Origin: Paenibacillus sp. PL91
GTDB lineage: Bacteria; Bacillota; Bacilli; Paenibacillales; Paenibacillaceae
Direction of reading: 5' to 3'
DNA length: 64,000 nucleotides
NCBI RefSeq assembly: GCF_012935325.2
Contig: NZ_JABBYG020000023.1
Coordinates: 1-64,000, forward strand
Shown in pieces: positions 32,289 to 41,299 of this stretch (position 1 is the stretch's first letter; every line of letters starts with the position of its first letter). A program made the translations under genes and the position numbers. The notes under the pieces are model-generated. The model searched no databases. It was given only the letters and a program-made list of their open reading frames with translations, and was not told where the DNA came from.

Positions 32289-33074
32289 TTGAAGCAAAGT
32301 TCCGGCACGGAGGAGTTAAGCAAGCCACGTTCGTCTCATGGCGGGGAAAGAGGCTACACCTCACTATTGGCTGGGGCAACCGGCCTAATTGGCTCTGCTT
32401 TGCTCAAGCAGCTGATCCAAGATCCGTTAGTGCGCAGCGTTACGGTTCTCACTAGACGCCCTATAGAGGTGACAGGGCTAGGCCGTGCAAACGAGCTTTC
32501 CAAGCTAAATATAATACTCGCATCTTTGGATGAGCTGGATGAGGCGCTGGAGCAGGTAAGCGCCGATGTTGTATTTTGCACGCTAGGCACAACGATAAAG
32601 ATAGCCAAGACGCGAGAAGCGTTCCGCAAGGTGGACTATGAATATCCGCTTGCTCTGGCACGCTTCGCTGAGCGAACAAACGCTTCTTTATTTTCCGTCG
32701 TTACGGCAATGGGAGCATCCTCAAGCTCAAGCGTGTTTTACAGCCGGGTGAAGGGTGAGCTGCAGGATGCGCTTTCTGGGCTTAGCATTCCGGATGTTCA
32801 TGTATTTCAGCCTTCTCTTCTGCTAGGTGAGAGGGCATCAGCTCGCCTCGGGGAATCCATCGGCGCTTGGGCTTCGAAAGGTTTGCGATTCGCCATGGTT
32901 GGCCCACTGCGCAAGTATCGGCCGATTAAAGGCGAGGATGTCGCGCGTGCAATGAACCTTGCGGCAAGTGAGACTATAATGAAGAAGGCTGAACGCAAAG
33001 AGAATGCGACAGCAGCTATGCATTATTATCCATCGGATAAAATTGCCGATCTGGCAGTACATACAACGGGGTGA
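32289..33074 (+). CDS. NAD(P)-binding Rossmann-fold protein (HTATIP2/YbjT-like)
   Basis: The 261-residue protein has a dinucleotide-binding motif GATGLIGSALL and an atypical short-chain dehydrogenase fold, with VTAMGASSSSSVFYSRVKGE containing the Tyr-x-x-x-Lys-like YSRVK. Relatives (COG0702) are poorly characterised. The start is TTG, with AAAGGGGG eight bases upstream. It lies between the kinase and the pseudouridine synthase gene, whose start follows its stop by seven bases, so they form an operon. Confidence 0.8.
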   Translation: MKQSSGTEELSKPRSSHGGERGYTSLLAGATGLIGSALLKQLIQDPLVRSVTVLTRRPIEVTGLGRANELSKLNIILASLDELDEALEQVSADVVFCTLGTTIKIAKTREAFRKVDYEYPLALARFAERTNASLFSVVTAMGASSSSSVFYSRVKGELQDALSGLSIPDVHVFQPSLLLGERASARLGESIGAWASKGLRFAMVGPLRKYRPIKGEDVARAMNLAASETIMKKAERKENATAAMHYYPSDKIADLAVHTTG

Positions 33075-33081
33075 AACAGCT

Positions 33082-33783
33082 TTGAGAATTAATAAGTTTA
33101 TTAGCGAAACGGGTTATTGCTCCAGACGAGAGGCGGATAAGCTCGTAGACAGCGGGCGAGTAACGATTAATGGGGCTAAGGCGCAGCTAGGCAGCCAGGC
33201 TGAGCCAGGTGATGATGTGCGAGTGGATGGCCGCAAAATTGGCGAGCAGAAGCGCCATGTCTACATTGCGCTCAATAAGCCGGTTGGCATTACGAGTACG
33301 ACAGAGCTTCATATTAAAGGAAACATTGTCGATTTTGTCGGCCATACGGAACGTATTTTCCCGATTGGAAGGCTGGATAAGGATTCCGAAGGCTTGATTC
33401 TTCTTACGAATGACGGAGACATTGTAAATCCGATTCTCCGTTCGGAGGGCAAGCACGAGAAGGAATATTTGGTAACGGTGGATAAGCCGGTAACGGAGGC
33501 ATTTTTGAAAGGAATGGCAAGCGGCGTTCATATTTTGGGCAGCATGACGCTGCCTTGCGTCGTAACGAGAGTGACGGACCGCGTGTTCCGAATTATATTG
33601 ACGGAAGGACGCAATCGTCAAATTCGAAGAATGTGCGAAGCGTTCGGCTACCATGTGAGAAGGCTGCAGCGGCAGCGGATCATGAACATTCATTTAGGCG
33701 GGCTGCAGGTCGGAAAGTGGAGAGATTTAACTGAATCCGAGAAGGCAGCATTGTTTGAGACGTTAAGCTATGAACCGGTGTAA
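33082..33783 (+). CDS. rluF: RluF-type 23S rRNA pseudouridine synthase
   Basis: The 233-residue protein has an N-terminal S4 RNA-binding domain (RINKFISETGYCSRREADKL) and a RsuA/RluB/E/F catalytic domain with GRLDKDSEGL (catalytic Asp) and EGRNRQIRRMCEAFGYHV. RluF modifies U2604 of 23S rRNA in Escherichia coli. The true start is TTG 33082, eight bases after GGGGTG; the longer frame from 33004 runs through the previous gene. A bidirectional terminator follows. Confidence 0.88.
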   Translation: MRINKFISETGYCSRREADKLVDSGRVTINGAKAQLGSQAEPGDDVRVDGRKIGEQKRHVYIALNKPVGITSTTELHIKGNIVDFVGHTERIFPIGRLDKDSEGLILLTNDGDIVNPILRSEGKHEKEYLVTVDKPVTEAFLKGMASGVHILGSMTLPCVVTRVTDRVFRIILTEGRNRQIRRMCEAFGYHVRRLQRQRIMNIHLGGLQVGKWRDLTESEKAALFETLSYEPV

Positions 33784-33805
33784 CCCAAACAGGCAATAAG
33801 ATGAA

Positions 33806-33855
33806 AATCCCCTGAACCGCACGCGTTAAGCGAGTGGCTGCAGGGGATTTTTTTG
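33806..33855. terminator. Bidirectional terminator between rluF and motB
   Basis: AATCCCCTG (33806-33814) pairs with CAGGGGATT (33841-33849), with A and T runs outside. Confidence 0.88.
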
Positions 33856-33860
33856 CTTGC

Positions 33861-34688
33861 TTATTTGACGGTCAGGCTTTGCGCATTGGTCGCGTCCGCA
33901 TACGTGTGAATAATGGAAACCTCGACGCGGCGGTTTTTGGCTTTGCCGGCTGCCGTTTTGTTGTCAGCTACCGGTCGATACTCGCCATAGCCGATGGCGC
34001 TGAAGCGTTCTGGCTTCAATTGTTTATTTTCGAGTAAAATATCCATGAAACGAATGGCTCTCATCGAGCTTAGATCCCAGTTCGACTTGAAGAAGACGGT
34101 CGAGATGGGGGTTGTATCCGTATGCCCGGAGACGATGACCTCGTAATCAGGATACTGCTGCAGCATTTTGCCGATTGCGATGGCGAGTGCCTTCGATTCC
34201 GGCTTAACGTTCGCTTGCGCCGGGGCAAATAGAGCATTGTCGCTGATCGTGATCATAAGCTGGGAAAGATTAAGCTTCGTTTCTAGATCGGTTGTTAGGC
34301 CGTTCTTCTTGATATACGCATCAACCTTCTTCTTCAGATCCTCAAGATCCTTTTGCTCCTGCTTCACGAGCTCTTCGCGAGCCTTCTCAGCATCAGTCTG
34401 ATTTTTGCTTTGATCCTTGGAATCGATCTTGCCGCCCTCTTCATCCTGCTTCTTCCCGTCATCCTCGCCGCTCTTTACGATGGCCGTTTCGGTGAGGACG
34501 CCGCTGCCTGTGCTGAGTGCAATGTTAAAGGCTTTGGACATTTCTTCAAATTTCTTCACGTCGACGGAGTTCATGGAATACAACACTATAAAGAGCGCAA
34601 GCAGCAGGGTGAGCAAATCGGCATAAGGAATGAGCCAGGATTCATCAACATGCTCCTCGTGTTCTTCGTGTCTATGCTTTCTGCTCAA
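33861..34688 (-). CDS. motB: Flagellar motor stator protein MotB
   Basis: MotB forms the ion-conducting stator with MotA and anchors it to peptidoglycan. The 275-residue protein has a charged N-terminus, one membrane helix with the ion-binding Asp in PYADLLTLL, a charged Lys/Glu/Asp-rich linker (about 85-125), and a C-terminal OmpA domain (VSGHTDTTPI, RAIRFMDILL, YRPVADN). It overlaps the end of motA by 17 bases. His-rich residues at the start (KHRHEEHEEH) are typical of Bacillales MotB. Confidence 0.93.
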   Translation of the reverse strand: MSRKHRHEEHEEHVDESWLIPYADLLTLLLALFIVLYSMNSVDVKKFEEMSKAFNIALSTGSGVLTETAIVKSGEDDGKKQDEEGGKIDSKDQSKNQTDAEKAREELVKQEQKDLEDLKKKVDAYIKKNGLTTDLETKLNLSQLMITISDNALFAPAQANVKPESKALAIAIGKMLQQYPDYEVIVSGHTDTTPISTVFFKSNWDLSSMRAIRFMDILLENKQLKPERFSAIGYGEYRPVADNKTAAGKAKNRRVEVSIIHTYADATNAQSLTVK

Positions 34689-35472
34689 CGGCGCCTTCCT
34701 CCTTCTCCCTCATCTTCAATCTTTCTGTAGGTGTAAGGAAAACAGACAGCTTCTGATTAATGGCAATAGTCGATACGCCGGATTGGATGGACAGAAGGCC
34801 TTCAACCATCATAAGACGGATTTGGATTTCCTTCTTAGACATGCGCTTCAACTTATTAGAAATAGGATGCCAGAGCACGTAACCGGTGAAAATACCTAGC
34901 AAGGTAGCGATAAATGCGCCGGCTATGGCGTGAGCCAATTTATCCATATCACTCATATCCGCGAGTGCGGCAATCAAGCCGACAACCGCGCCAAGCACCC
35001 CTAGTGTAGGCGCATAGGTACCGGCTTGCGTGAAAATTAGTGCGCCGGCTTTATGACGGTCCTCTGTCGCGGCGATATCCTCAAGCAGCACGTCGCGTAC
35101 GAAGTCTTGATCGTTGCCGTCAATAATCATACGCATTCCGTTGCGAAGGAACGTATCTTCAATTTCATCGACCTTTGCTTCAAGCGCAAGCAAGCCTTCA
35201 CGGCGTGTAATCGAAGCCCATTCCATGAAACGCTGTATCAATTCATCACGCTGAGGCAGCTTTTGCTCTGTGAATACCATTTTGAACAGCTTGCCGACTT
35301 TGGAGAGTTCGGACATGGGAAAGGCGATCATAACAGAGGCTACCGTTCCCAAAATAATAATCATATAGGCAGCGGGATTCAAAAGAGACGTCAGGTGTGC
35401 TCCTTTTAAGACCATCCCTCCGAGTACAGCGACTAAACCTAGCACAAGACCGATAATTGTTGAATTTTTCAT
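34672..35472 (-). CDS. motA: Flagellar motor stator protein MotA
   Basis: The 266-residue protein closely resembles Bacillus subtilis MotA: four membrane helices, FTQAGTYAPTLGVLGAV, the conserved ARREGLLALE segment, and GIFTGYVLWHP. MotA forms the proton channel around MotB and contacts FliG. ATG codons lie at 35475 and 35472; the second fits GGGGTG and matches known N-termini (MKNSTIIGLVLG). It heads a motAB operon preceded by a SigD-like promoter. Confidence 0.94.
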   Translation of the reverse strand: MKNSTIIGLVLGLVAVLGGMVLKGAHLTSLLNPAAYMIIILGTVASVMIAFPMSELSKVGKLFKMVFTEQKLPQRDELIQRFMEWASITRREGLLALEAKVDEIEDTFLRNGMRMIIDGNDQDFVRDVLLEDIAATEDRHKAGALIFTQAGTYAPTLGVLGAVVGLIAALADMSDMDKLAHAIAGAFIATLLGIFTGYVLWHPISNKLKRMSKKEIQIRLMMVEGLLSIQSGVSTIAINQKLSVFLTPTERLKMREKEEGAVEQKA

Positions 35473-35518
35473 CATACACCCCGTCCAAATCATTTTCGAC
35501 ATTTCTCTACTTCTACTA

Positions 35519-35546
35519 TTATCGTCAAATGGGTATTCTGAAGTTA
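35519..35546 (-). promoter_or_regulatory. Possible SigD promoter of motAB
   Basis: On the minus strand TAAC, 16 bases, then GACGATAA, against the SigD pattern TAAA-N15-GCCGATAA (7 of 8 at the -10). It is about 47 bases before motA. Motility genes use SigD in Bacillus. Confidence 0.4.
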
Positions 35547-35654
35547 GAGTAAAAGGAAGGATTTGAAGGCGAACCCGTTAAAATTTGATAAAATGCGGTA
35601 GAATAGTAGAGAGATGTGTACAAAAAATGACGATGGTAAAGGTGGTATATCCAA

Positions 35655-35948
35655 ATGGGCGTTAGACATGCAAGAGAATACGCAGATATATTGAAGGATT
35701 TGACAACAGCTGTGGCTGAAATCGAGGGAAGCTATACTTTTTTTGAAATGGAGCCTGCCGAATGGGCGGTCCTGCCTACCGAGGATCGGCTCGAGGTGAT
35801 GGAAGCTTTGGCGGATGATGTTTTCTTCGGCTTAGGGGAGGACCCCGTTATCGAGGTAGGCAGCGGTGTCATTACTTATAACAGCAAGCATCATATTATT
35901 GAAGTGTCGCATGACGATAAAGTGACGCAAATTATTAGATTGATATAA
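35655..35948 (+). CDS. Small conserved acidic protein of unknown function
   Basis: I do not recognise this 97-residue protein. It is acidic, soluble, and probably alpha/beta, with no motif. AAAGGTGG precedes the ATG by nine bases. It lies alone between the divergent motAB operon and the YkuI-like gene. No terminator is evident after it, so it might be co-transcribed with the EAL gene 130 bases on. Confidence 0.7.
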   Translation: MGVRHAREYADILKDLTTAVAEIEGSYTFFEMEPAEWAVLPTEDRLEVMEALADDVFFGLGEDPVIEVGSGVITYNSKHHIIEVSHDDKVTQIIRLI

Positions 35949-36078
35949 CTTCCGACACATTCCTGCAAAAAACGAGGAGATTGCCTGTCGGATCTTTACA
36001 AATTATGTCGATTACATTACAATATTATTCAGTGTATGACAGATAATTTAACATGTAGTTCACATAGAGGAGATCGCT

Positions 36079-37314
36079 ATGAAGGAGTGCCCATCATCGT
36101 TGCCGCTGCCCGAAGCGCTTGGCTTAGACGGTGAAACGCTAGCCGCTTTTTATCAGCCCATTATAGCGATGGATACAAGAAAAATTATAGGCTATGAGGT
36201 GCTTGGCCGTGCAGTCAAGGGTGATTCGGTTCGCAGCCTCGGGCCTTTTTTCTGTAACGCGCAGGTAGCGGAAGAGGACCATATCGTCGTGGATCGGCTC
36301 CTGCGCGAGCAGGCATTCTCAAAGCTGGCAAAGACGGAAGAGAAGCCGCTGCTGTTCATTAATTTGAAGCCGTCTTGGATTTATCGGTATGAGGAGAACG
36401 GAGAGCTCTACACGTTGTCGCTGCTTGATAAGTACGGCATTGATCCGAAGCGAATTGTGATTGAGATTACCGAGGAGAGCTTTCACGGTTCGATGGAAGG
36501 ACTTCGTGCCGTCGTTGATATTTACCGCTCACGAGGCTGTTTAATCGCTATCGATGATGTGGGCAGCGGCTTCAGCAGCACGGACCGCATTGCTCATATT
36601 CAGCCTAATTTGCTCAAAATTGATATTCATATGATCAAGAAGAGCGCGACGCATGACGGTTATTTCGGCGTGCTTCGCTCCTTCTCCGATCTAGCCGAGC
36701 AAATTGGAGCGTCGCTGCTTGTCGAAGGCGTGGAGACGCGTGAGGATTTGAGCCGCTCGATTCAGGCAGGCGCTCGTTATGTGCAGGGCTTTATGTTCGC
36801 GAGAGCAGAGCCAGAGTTCCGTGAGCCGGATTGCTTTGCGACGATTATTGAGTCGGAGCTTGAGCAGCGCCTGCTGCATTACTTAGGGGCTGAGCGCTAT
36901 TGGCAGAGAAAATCCGAGCAGCTAGCGGAGCAGCTTGTCGAGGTTGTGAATAAGGCATGTGTTCCAGAGCAGAAGGATGATTGGATAGAGCTGCTCTTGC
37001 ACAAGCTTTACGACCATTGTATAAGGGTTTATTTGTGCAACGAGGACGGCATTCAGCTGTCCTCCAATTATTATCGCGAATCGGACAAGGACTGGCAGCG
37101 CGAGGAGCAGTATCGCGGTGCGAACTGGAGCTGGCGGCCTTACTTTGTTCCTAACCTCGTTTTGCTGAACGAGAACCGCCGTGCTATCGTATCTCGCGCC
37201 TATACAGATCTGGAATCTCACGCTTGGATTCGAACCGTTTCGGTGCTCGTTGCACCCGGACTTATTTTATTTATGGATTTTAAGGATACGGAACGGGAAG
37301 TCCAGCGGCTTTAA
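36079..37314 (+). CDS. ykuI: EAL-domain protein, YkuI-like
   Basis: The 411-residue protein has an N-terminal EAL domain and a C-terminal PAS-like sensor (YkuI_C), the architecture of Bacillus subtilis YkuI. The signature reads YEVLGR in place of EALxR. Metal and substrate residues remain: NLKPSW, VIEITEE, IAIDDVGSGFSS, LLKIDIHMI and LVEGVET. YkuI binds c-di-GMP but shows little activity, and this one may likewise be a receptor. GAGGAGA precedes the ATG by six bases. Its stop overlaps that of the convergent next gene. Confidence 0.88.
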   Translation: MKECPSSLPLPEALGLDGETLAAFYQPIIAMDTRKIIGYEVLGRAVKGDSVRSLGPFFCNAQVAEEDHIVVDRLLREQAFSKLAKTEEKPLLFINLKPSWIYRYEENGELYTLSLLDKYGIDPKRIVIEITEESFHGSMEGLRAVVDIYRSRGCLIAIDDVGSGFSSTDRIAHIQPNLLKIDIHMIKKSATHDGYFGVLRSFSDLAEQIGASLLVEGVETREDLSRSIQAGARYVQGFMFARAEPEFREPDCFATIIESELEQRLLHYLGAERYWQRKSEQLAEQLVEVVNKACVPEQKDDWIELLLHKLYDHCIRVYLCNEDGIQLSSNYYRESDKDWQREEQYRGANWSWRPYFVPNLVLLNENRRAIVSRAYTDLESHAWIRTVSVLVAPGLILFMDFKDTEREVQRL

Positions 37315-37835
37315 TTTCGGGAAACCTCTTCGTAAACCATACAGTGGCATTCGGCAAAGCCAGTGGGGGTCGAGCGCGAATAAGTATCCGTAATGCGGAA
37401 GCCGGCGCGTTCGTAAGCACGAGCTGCACGCGTGTTCCAAGTGAGCACCTCTAGATCAATTTCATTTTGCGGCGCGCGCCGCTTTGCCTCTGCAACGATG
37501 AGCCGTGTGAAGGCGGGGCCGAGTCCATGGCTGCAGAGGTCGGGACGCAGGCCAAGGCCAAGCCGGGTTACTCCCGTTAAAGGGAAAAATTGCGCAAAAC
37601 CAATTAGCTTCTGTTGACCATCTAAAACTGCGGCATATTGCGCTGCGCGAAGGACGGGATCGCCAAATTCGATCCCGTCCTTTTTCATTTGCCCCCAATC
37701 GGGCCAATTGTAAATATCGTAAGGCGCTTCATAAATCCAGCTGCATATTTCCTCGGCAAGACCCGTTTCAAGCGGACATATGGTCATTTCAAGTGGATCT
37801 CGTTTATAATGGATGGAGCTTTGTTTGTTCGTCAC
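37311..37835 (-). CDS. GNAT N-acetyltransferase
   Basis: The 174-residue protein has GNAT features: beta-bulge LGLGLRPDLCSHGLGPAF (acetyl-CoA loop), EVLTWNTRAARAYERAGF at motif B. Substrate unknown. The GTG at 37835 has GGAGG about 11-12 bases upstream; a Met at residue 17 is the alternative start. Its stop codon overlaps the stop of the YkuI-like gene on the other strand, with no terminator between. Confidence 0.85.
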   Translation of the reverse strand: MTNKQSSIHYKRDPLEMTICPLETGLAEEICSWIYEAPYDIYNWPDWGQMKKDGIEFGDPVLRAAQYAAVLDGQQKLIGFAQFFPLTGVTRLGLGLRPDLCSHGLGPAFTRLIVAEAKRRAPQNEIDLEVLTWNTRAARAYERAGFRITDTYSRSTPTGFAECHCMVYEEVSRN

Positions 37836-37947
37836 AGGTCAGTCGCCTCCGATCGATCCATTCGTTTAAAGTGAAGAATGAATGAAACAAATTTATTATA
37901 GCAGATAGACGCAGCGAGAACGTGCGTATATAAGGAGAACCTTAAGC

Positions 37948-39174
37948 ATGAAAAAGTTACTTTGGCTTGGCTGCTTGTCATACTTGATCATCGGCGTTGC
38001 CCATGTCGTGGGCGGGACTATTTTGGAACAGCTCATTGAATATTATAGCTTGACCTATAAAGACGGCGGGCAATGGATTATGAATCAGTTTCTTGGATTT
38101 TTGGTAGGTGTGCTGCTGGCGCCCTCTATTACGACAAGAATCGGGAAGAGGGGGGCTGTGCTGCTCGCGATCGGCATATTGACGCTTAGCGAGGCGGCCT
38201 ATAGTCTATTGCTCCCATGGGGATGGATGCTCGCGATTGCTCCGCTAGCGGGCTTCGGCTTCGGCATGACGGAGGCAGTCGTCGGCGCGATGATCATCGA
38301 TTTGGCAAAGAACGGCAAGGCCTCTGCCATGAGCCGATTGGAAACTTTTTTTGGCGTAGGCGCTTTATTAATCCCGATTGCAGCTGCATACCTGATTCAA
38401 CAGAACGTCTGGCAGGTGTCTTTTCCGATATTGGCCGCAATGTCAGGCATAACGTTTGTATTGTGGCTAACGATGTCATTCGGGGAGCTTGATGATCAGC
38501 TTGGATATATTCCGAGAGCTGCGGCAGAGCCGGACAAAGCTAACGTTGCTGCGGTTGTCCCTTCTGCTTCGGAATCGTCAGCCTTCTTTGGTTATCCGAG
38601 AAAAGCATTGCCGTTTTTGCTGTTATCGGCGTTATTTTTTATGATTTATGTCGGCATGGAGATGAGCTTCTCCAACTATTTGCCGTCTATTCTTATCGTC
38701 CGCTCAGGCGTTGAAGAATCGAGTGCGGCTGCCGCGCTCAGTCTGTTCTGGGGAACGATGGTGCTTGGGCGCCTTTTTGCAGGCGTGCTTGCCGATCGGA
38801 TGGGGTATTCGCGTTATTTGCTCATCGCTACGGCAGGCGCCTCGGTCGTCTTTGTTTTTATGGCGGTCATGGGGCAACTCAGCTGGATGCTGGTATTTGT
38901 CGCGCTAAGCGGCTTATTCTTCTCAGGCATCTTCGGCATCGCCCTTGTTTATGCCAATGAGCTCATTCCGGGAATGACCGAGCGGACAACGAGCTTGCTT
39001 GTGGCATGCGGCGGCCTTGGCGGCGCTATTTTCCCAAGAGTGACCGGCTGGTTTATGGACCAGTATAACGTACAATCCACGCTATGGTATATTAGCTTGC
39101 TTGTCGTGCTGATGCTGCTTCTGCTGGCGGCTATGCTTGTGCTGGGAAGAAGAGAGGCGCAGCGCGGGTTATAG
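37948..39174 (+). CDS. MFS transporter
   Basis: The 408-residue protein has about twelve membrane helices in two halves and a soluble central loop (about 185-215). Motif-A-like sequences appear as TRIGKRGA and GVLADRMGYSRYLL. It belongs to the general sugar/fucose-permease-like part of the major facilitator superfamily. The substrate is unknown. AAGGAG lies about 11 bases before the ATG. It is alone between its own upstream gap and a bidirectional terminator. Confidence 0.87.
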   Translation: MKKLLWLGCLSYLIIGVAHVVGGTILEQLIEYYSLTYKDGGQWIMNQFLGFLVGVLLAPSITTRIGKRGAVLLAIGILTLSEAAYSLLLPWGWMLAIAPLAGFGFGMTEAVVGAMIIDLAKNGKASAMSRLETFFGVGALLIPIAAAYLIQQNVWQVSFPILAAMSGITFVLWLTMSFGELDDQLGYIPRAAAEPDKANVAAVVPSASESSAFFGYPRKALPFLLLSALFFMIYVGMEMSFSNYLPSILIVRSGVEESSAAAALSLFWGTMVLGRLFAGVLADRMGYSRYLLIATAGASVVFVFMAVMGQLSWMLVFVALSGLFFSGIFGIALVYANELIPGMTERTTSLLVACGGLGGAIFPRVTGWFMDQYNVQSTLWYISLLVVLMLLLLAAMLVLGRREAQRGL

Positions 39175-39217
39175 CTCTTGCTTGACATCAATCCGTCTAA
39201 TGATCAAATAAATGTTA

Positions 39218-39262
39218 AAAACCTCCACAATCGCTGTTTCAAAGCGGCGGTGGAGGTTTATT
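39218..39262. terminator. Bidirectional terminator
   Basis: AAACCTCCAC pairs with GTGGAGGTTT, with an inner CGCT/AGCG helix, and A/T runs on both sides. It lies between the MFS and photolyase genes. Confidence 0.85.
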
Positions 39263-39325
39263 TATTAGCAAACACAACATTAAAGGCATGATTGTCCGAA
39301 CGAAAGCCAGCCAAAGCCGTGCCAG

Positions 39326-40669
39326 CTATTTGAGAATGGTCTTGTACACCTCGATGGCTCGCGCGCGCGACGCTTTTAGATCCACGATGGCGCCGCTTAG
39401 CGGCTGATGAATCTCTTTGTCCGAGAGATGGGCGAGATGAGGCAGCCAGCGACGGATGTAGCTGCCGCTAGGGTCATAGGTGCGCGACTGCGTCTCGGGA
39501 TTCATGATGCGGAAGTAAGGCGCTGCATCATAACCTAGCGATGAGCACCACAGCCAGCCGCCGCGATTAAGCGTATTGTCATAGTCGCTTAAGTGAAGGC
39601 GAAAGTGCTGCTCCCCAAGCGTAAACGGACAAAGCAGGTTTTTCGTGAGAAACATCGCCGTTACCATTCGAAGCCGATTTGGCATTTCCCCCGTGCGGTT
39701 CAGCTGCGTCATGGCTGCGTCGATGATCGGAATGCCGGTGGCAGCAGTAGACCAGGCCTCAAAAAAAGTATCAGTGAGCGGGGACAAGTTCATCAGCTGC
39801 TCATAATGGAAGTAGTCTTCATGATACATGGCTTGGTACAAGTAGAAATCACGCCAAGCGAGCTGACGGGTCCAAGCTTCGGCACCGGGCAAGCCCTGCG
39901 TAAGCTCGTAGGATTGACGCGCCGAGATGGCGCCGGTGTTCAAGAAGCGAGCGAGCCCGCTAGTATGCTCCTCTGCGTAAATGTCCCGTCTGCCCGCATA
40001 AGAGGCGAGGCGCTCGCGTACAAATCGATCCAGCATGGCTGACGATTTTTGCGAGCCTTCCACTCTCGTGCCTCCAAGCGCATGAGAAATGACATCTGGC
40101 AGCGCGAATTGAATAGCGACTTTGCTATTGATTTCGGCTAAGGTCGCGAGATCCTGAATCGTCGTATCGCCCACCGAGCTGTAATGCTCCAGCATAAAGC
40201 TGCTCCACATGCGGTAGAAGGGCGTAAACACCTTATAAGGCTCGGATCGCCGAGCGAAAGCAGGGAAAGCTTCTAAATCGGCAAGCGGCGCATCTGCAAT
40301 CGACATCCAGCGGCGATTCAAGCCTCGGACTGTCAGCTGAAGCTGCTCGTCGCGATGGCGTGAATAAGGCGTGTAGTCGGCATGAACGATGACCTCATCT
40401 ATCGGATGCGCCTCTAAGAGCGCTTCGGTAATCGAAGCAGGGTCGCCATGCAGCACATGCAGCTCTTTCCCCGCGTTGGAATAGCTGTGCAGCAGGGAGG
40501 CGGCTTGCGCCATAAAATTACGACCGCTATGACTGTTTAATCTGCCTCCGCCCGTTAGGACAGGATCTATGATTAGCAAATGAATGCCCTGCGTATCTTT
40601 TTTTCTCAAATAATCGAATGCGCGCAAATCTTCGGTACGCAAATCCTTGCGATGAATAAATAAATACAT
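39326..40669 (-). CDS. phrB: Deoxyribodipyrimidine photolyase
   Basis: The enzyme splits UV-induced cyclobutane dimers with blue light. The 447-residue protein has an N-terminal photolyase domain (MYLFIHRKDLRTEDLRA) and the FAD-binding domain with LAWRDFYLYQ, TGIPIIDAAMTQLNRTGEM and GGWLWCSSLGYDAAPYFRI. Length is slightly below the usual 470, in the linker region. GGAGGAG lies about nine bases before the ATG. Confidence 0.93.
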   Translation of the reverse strand: MYLFIHRKDLRTEDLRAFDYLRKKDTQGIHLLIIDPVLTGGGRLNSHSGRNFMAQAASLLHSYSNAGKELHVLHGDPASITEALLEAHPIDEVIVHADYTPYSRHRDEQLQLTVRGLNRRWMSIADAPLADLEAFPAFARRSEPYKVFTPFYRMWSSFMLEHYSSVGDTTIQDLATLAEINSKVAIQFALPDVISHALGGTRVEGSQKSSAMLDRFVRERLASYAGRRDIYAEEHTSGLARFLNTGAISARQSYELTQGLPGAEAWTRQLAWRDFYLYQAMYHEDYFHYEQLMNLSPLTDTFFEAWSTAATGIPIIDAAMTQLNRTGEMPNRLRMVTAMFLTKNLLCPFTLGEQHFRLHLSDYDNTLNRGGWLWCSSLGYDAAPYFRIMNPETQSRTYDPSGSYIRRWLPHLAHLSDKEIHQPLSGAIVDLKASRARAIEVYKTILK

Positions 40670-40705
40670 GATGAGACTGCTCCTCCTCCCTTAGCGGCGC
40701 AATAA

Positions 40706-40759
40706 CAGCAAAGCCGCATGTCATTTGTCGCTTGAGGACAAACAACTGCGGCTTTGCTG
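40706..40759. terminator. Long hairpin between nlpC and phrB genes
   Basis: A perfect 13-bp arm (CAGCAAAGCCGCA/TGCGGCTTTGCTG) with a further TTTGTC/GACAAA inner helix. No clear T run flanks it (TTATTG on the minus strand), so termination may be partial. Confidence 0.55.
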
Positions 40760-40806
40760 AGTGAGTCTACCCGTGCAACTCTCATACAGAGAGGAAATAG
40801 GTTACT

Positions 40807-41283
40807 CTATTGTCCGTCGGCGTATGCTTGGAAAGAGTCCGTATCCATGACACGACGAGCAGTCACAAAACGATTTTCATAATAAGAGGAGTTAAGTTTG
40901 TCTGTCACAACGCCTCTGCTAGAAGAGGAGTGTGCGAACTTGCCATCTCCTATGTAAATGCCTACGTGGGATACCGTGCTGTTGTTTCCGCCGACAGTGT
41001 CGAAGAAAACAAGGTCTCCCGGAATAAGGTCCTCTTTAGCAACCTTATCGCCTGATTTTGCTTGCGAGCCAGATGTGCGTGGAAGCTCAATGCCCATTTT
41101 TTCGAACACATAGCTCGTAAAACCGGAGCAATCAAAGCCTTTCGACGACGTTCCGCCGCTTTTGTACGGTGAACCGATAAGATCATTGATGAAGCCGTTT
41201 AGTTTTGAGTCTGCGAAAGCGCTCCCAGCCTGGAAAGCGAGTACGAGAACGAGACCCAGTAGTAATGCGGTAACCTTTTTCAA
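40807..41283 (-). CDS. Secreted NlpC/P60 cell-wall endopeptidase
   Basis: The 158-residue protein has a signal peptide (MKKVTALLLGLVLVLAFQAGSAFA) and a single NlpC/P60 domain with catalytic FDCSGF (Cys) and VSHVGIYIG (His). Such enzymes cut peptidoglycan stem peptides. There is no separate binding domain. The start is TTG 41283, with GAAGGAG eight bases upstream; the frame extends to 41301 into the ribosome binding site. A c-di-AMP riboswitch directly precedes it, as for many cell-wall hydrolase genes in Firmicutes. Confidence 0.92.
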   Translation of the reverse strand: MKKVTALLLGLVLVLAFQAGSAFADSKLNGFINDLIGSPYKSGGTSSKGFDCSGFTSYVFEKMGIELPRTSGSQAKSGDKVAKEDLIPGDLVFFDTVGGNNSTVSHVGIYIGDGKFAHSSSSRGVVTDKLNSSYYENRFVTARRVMDTDSFQAYADGQ

Positions 41284-41299
41284 TTGTGAAACTCCTTCC

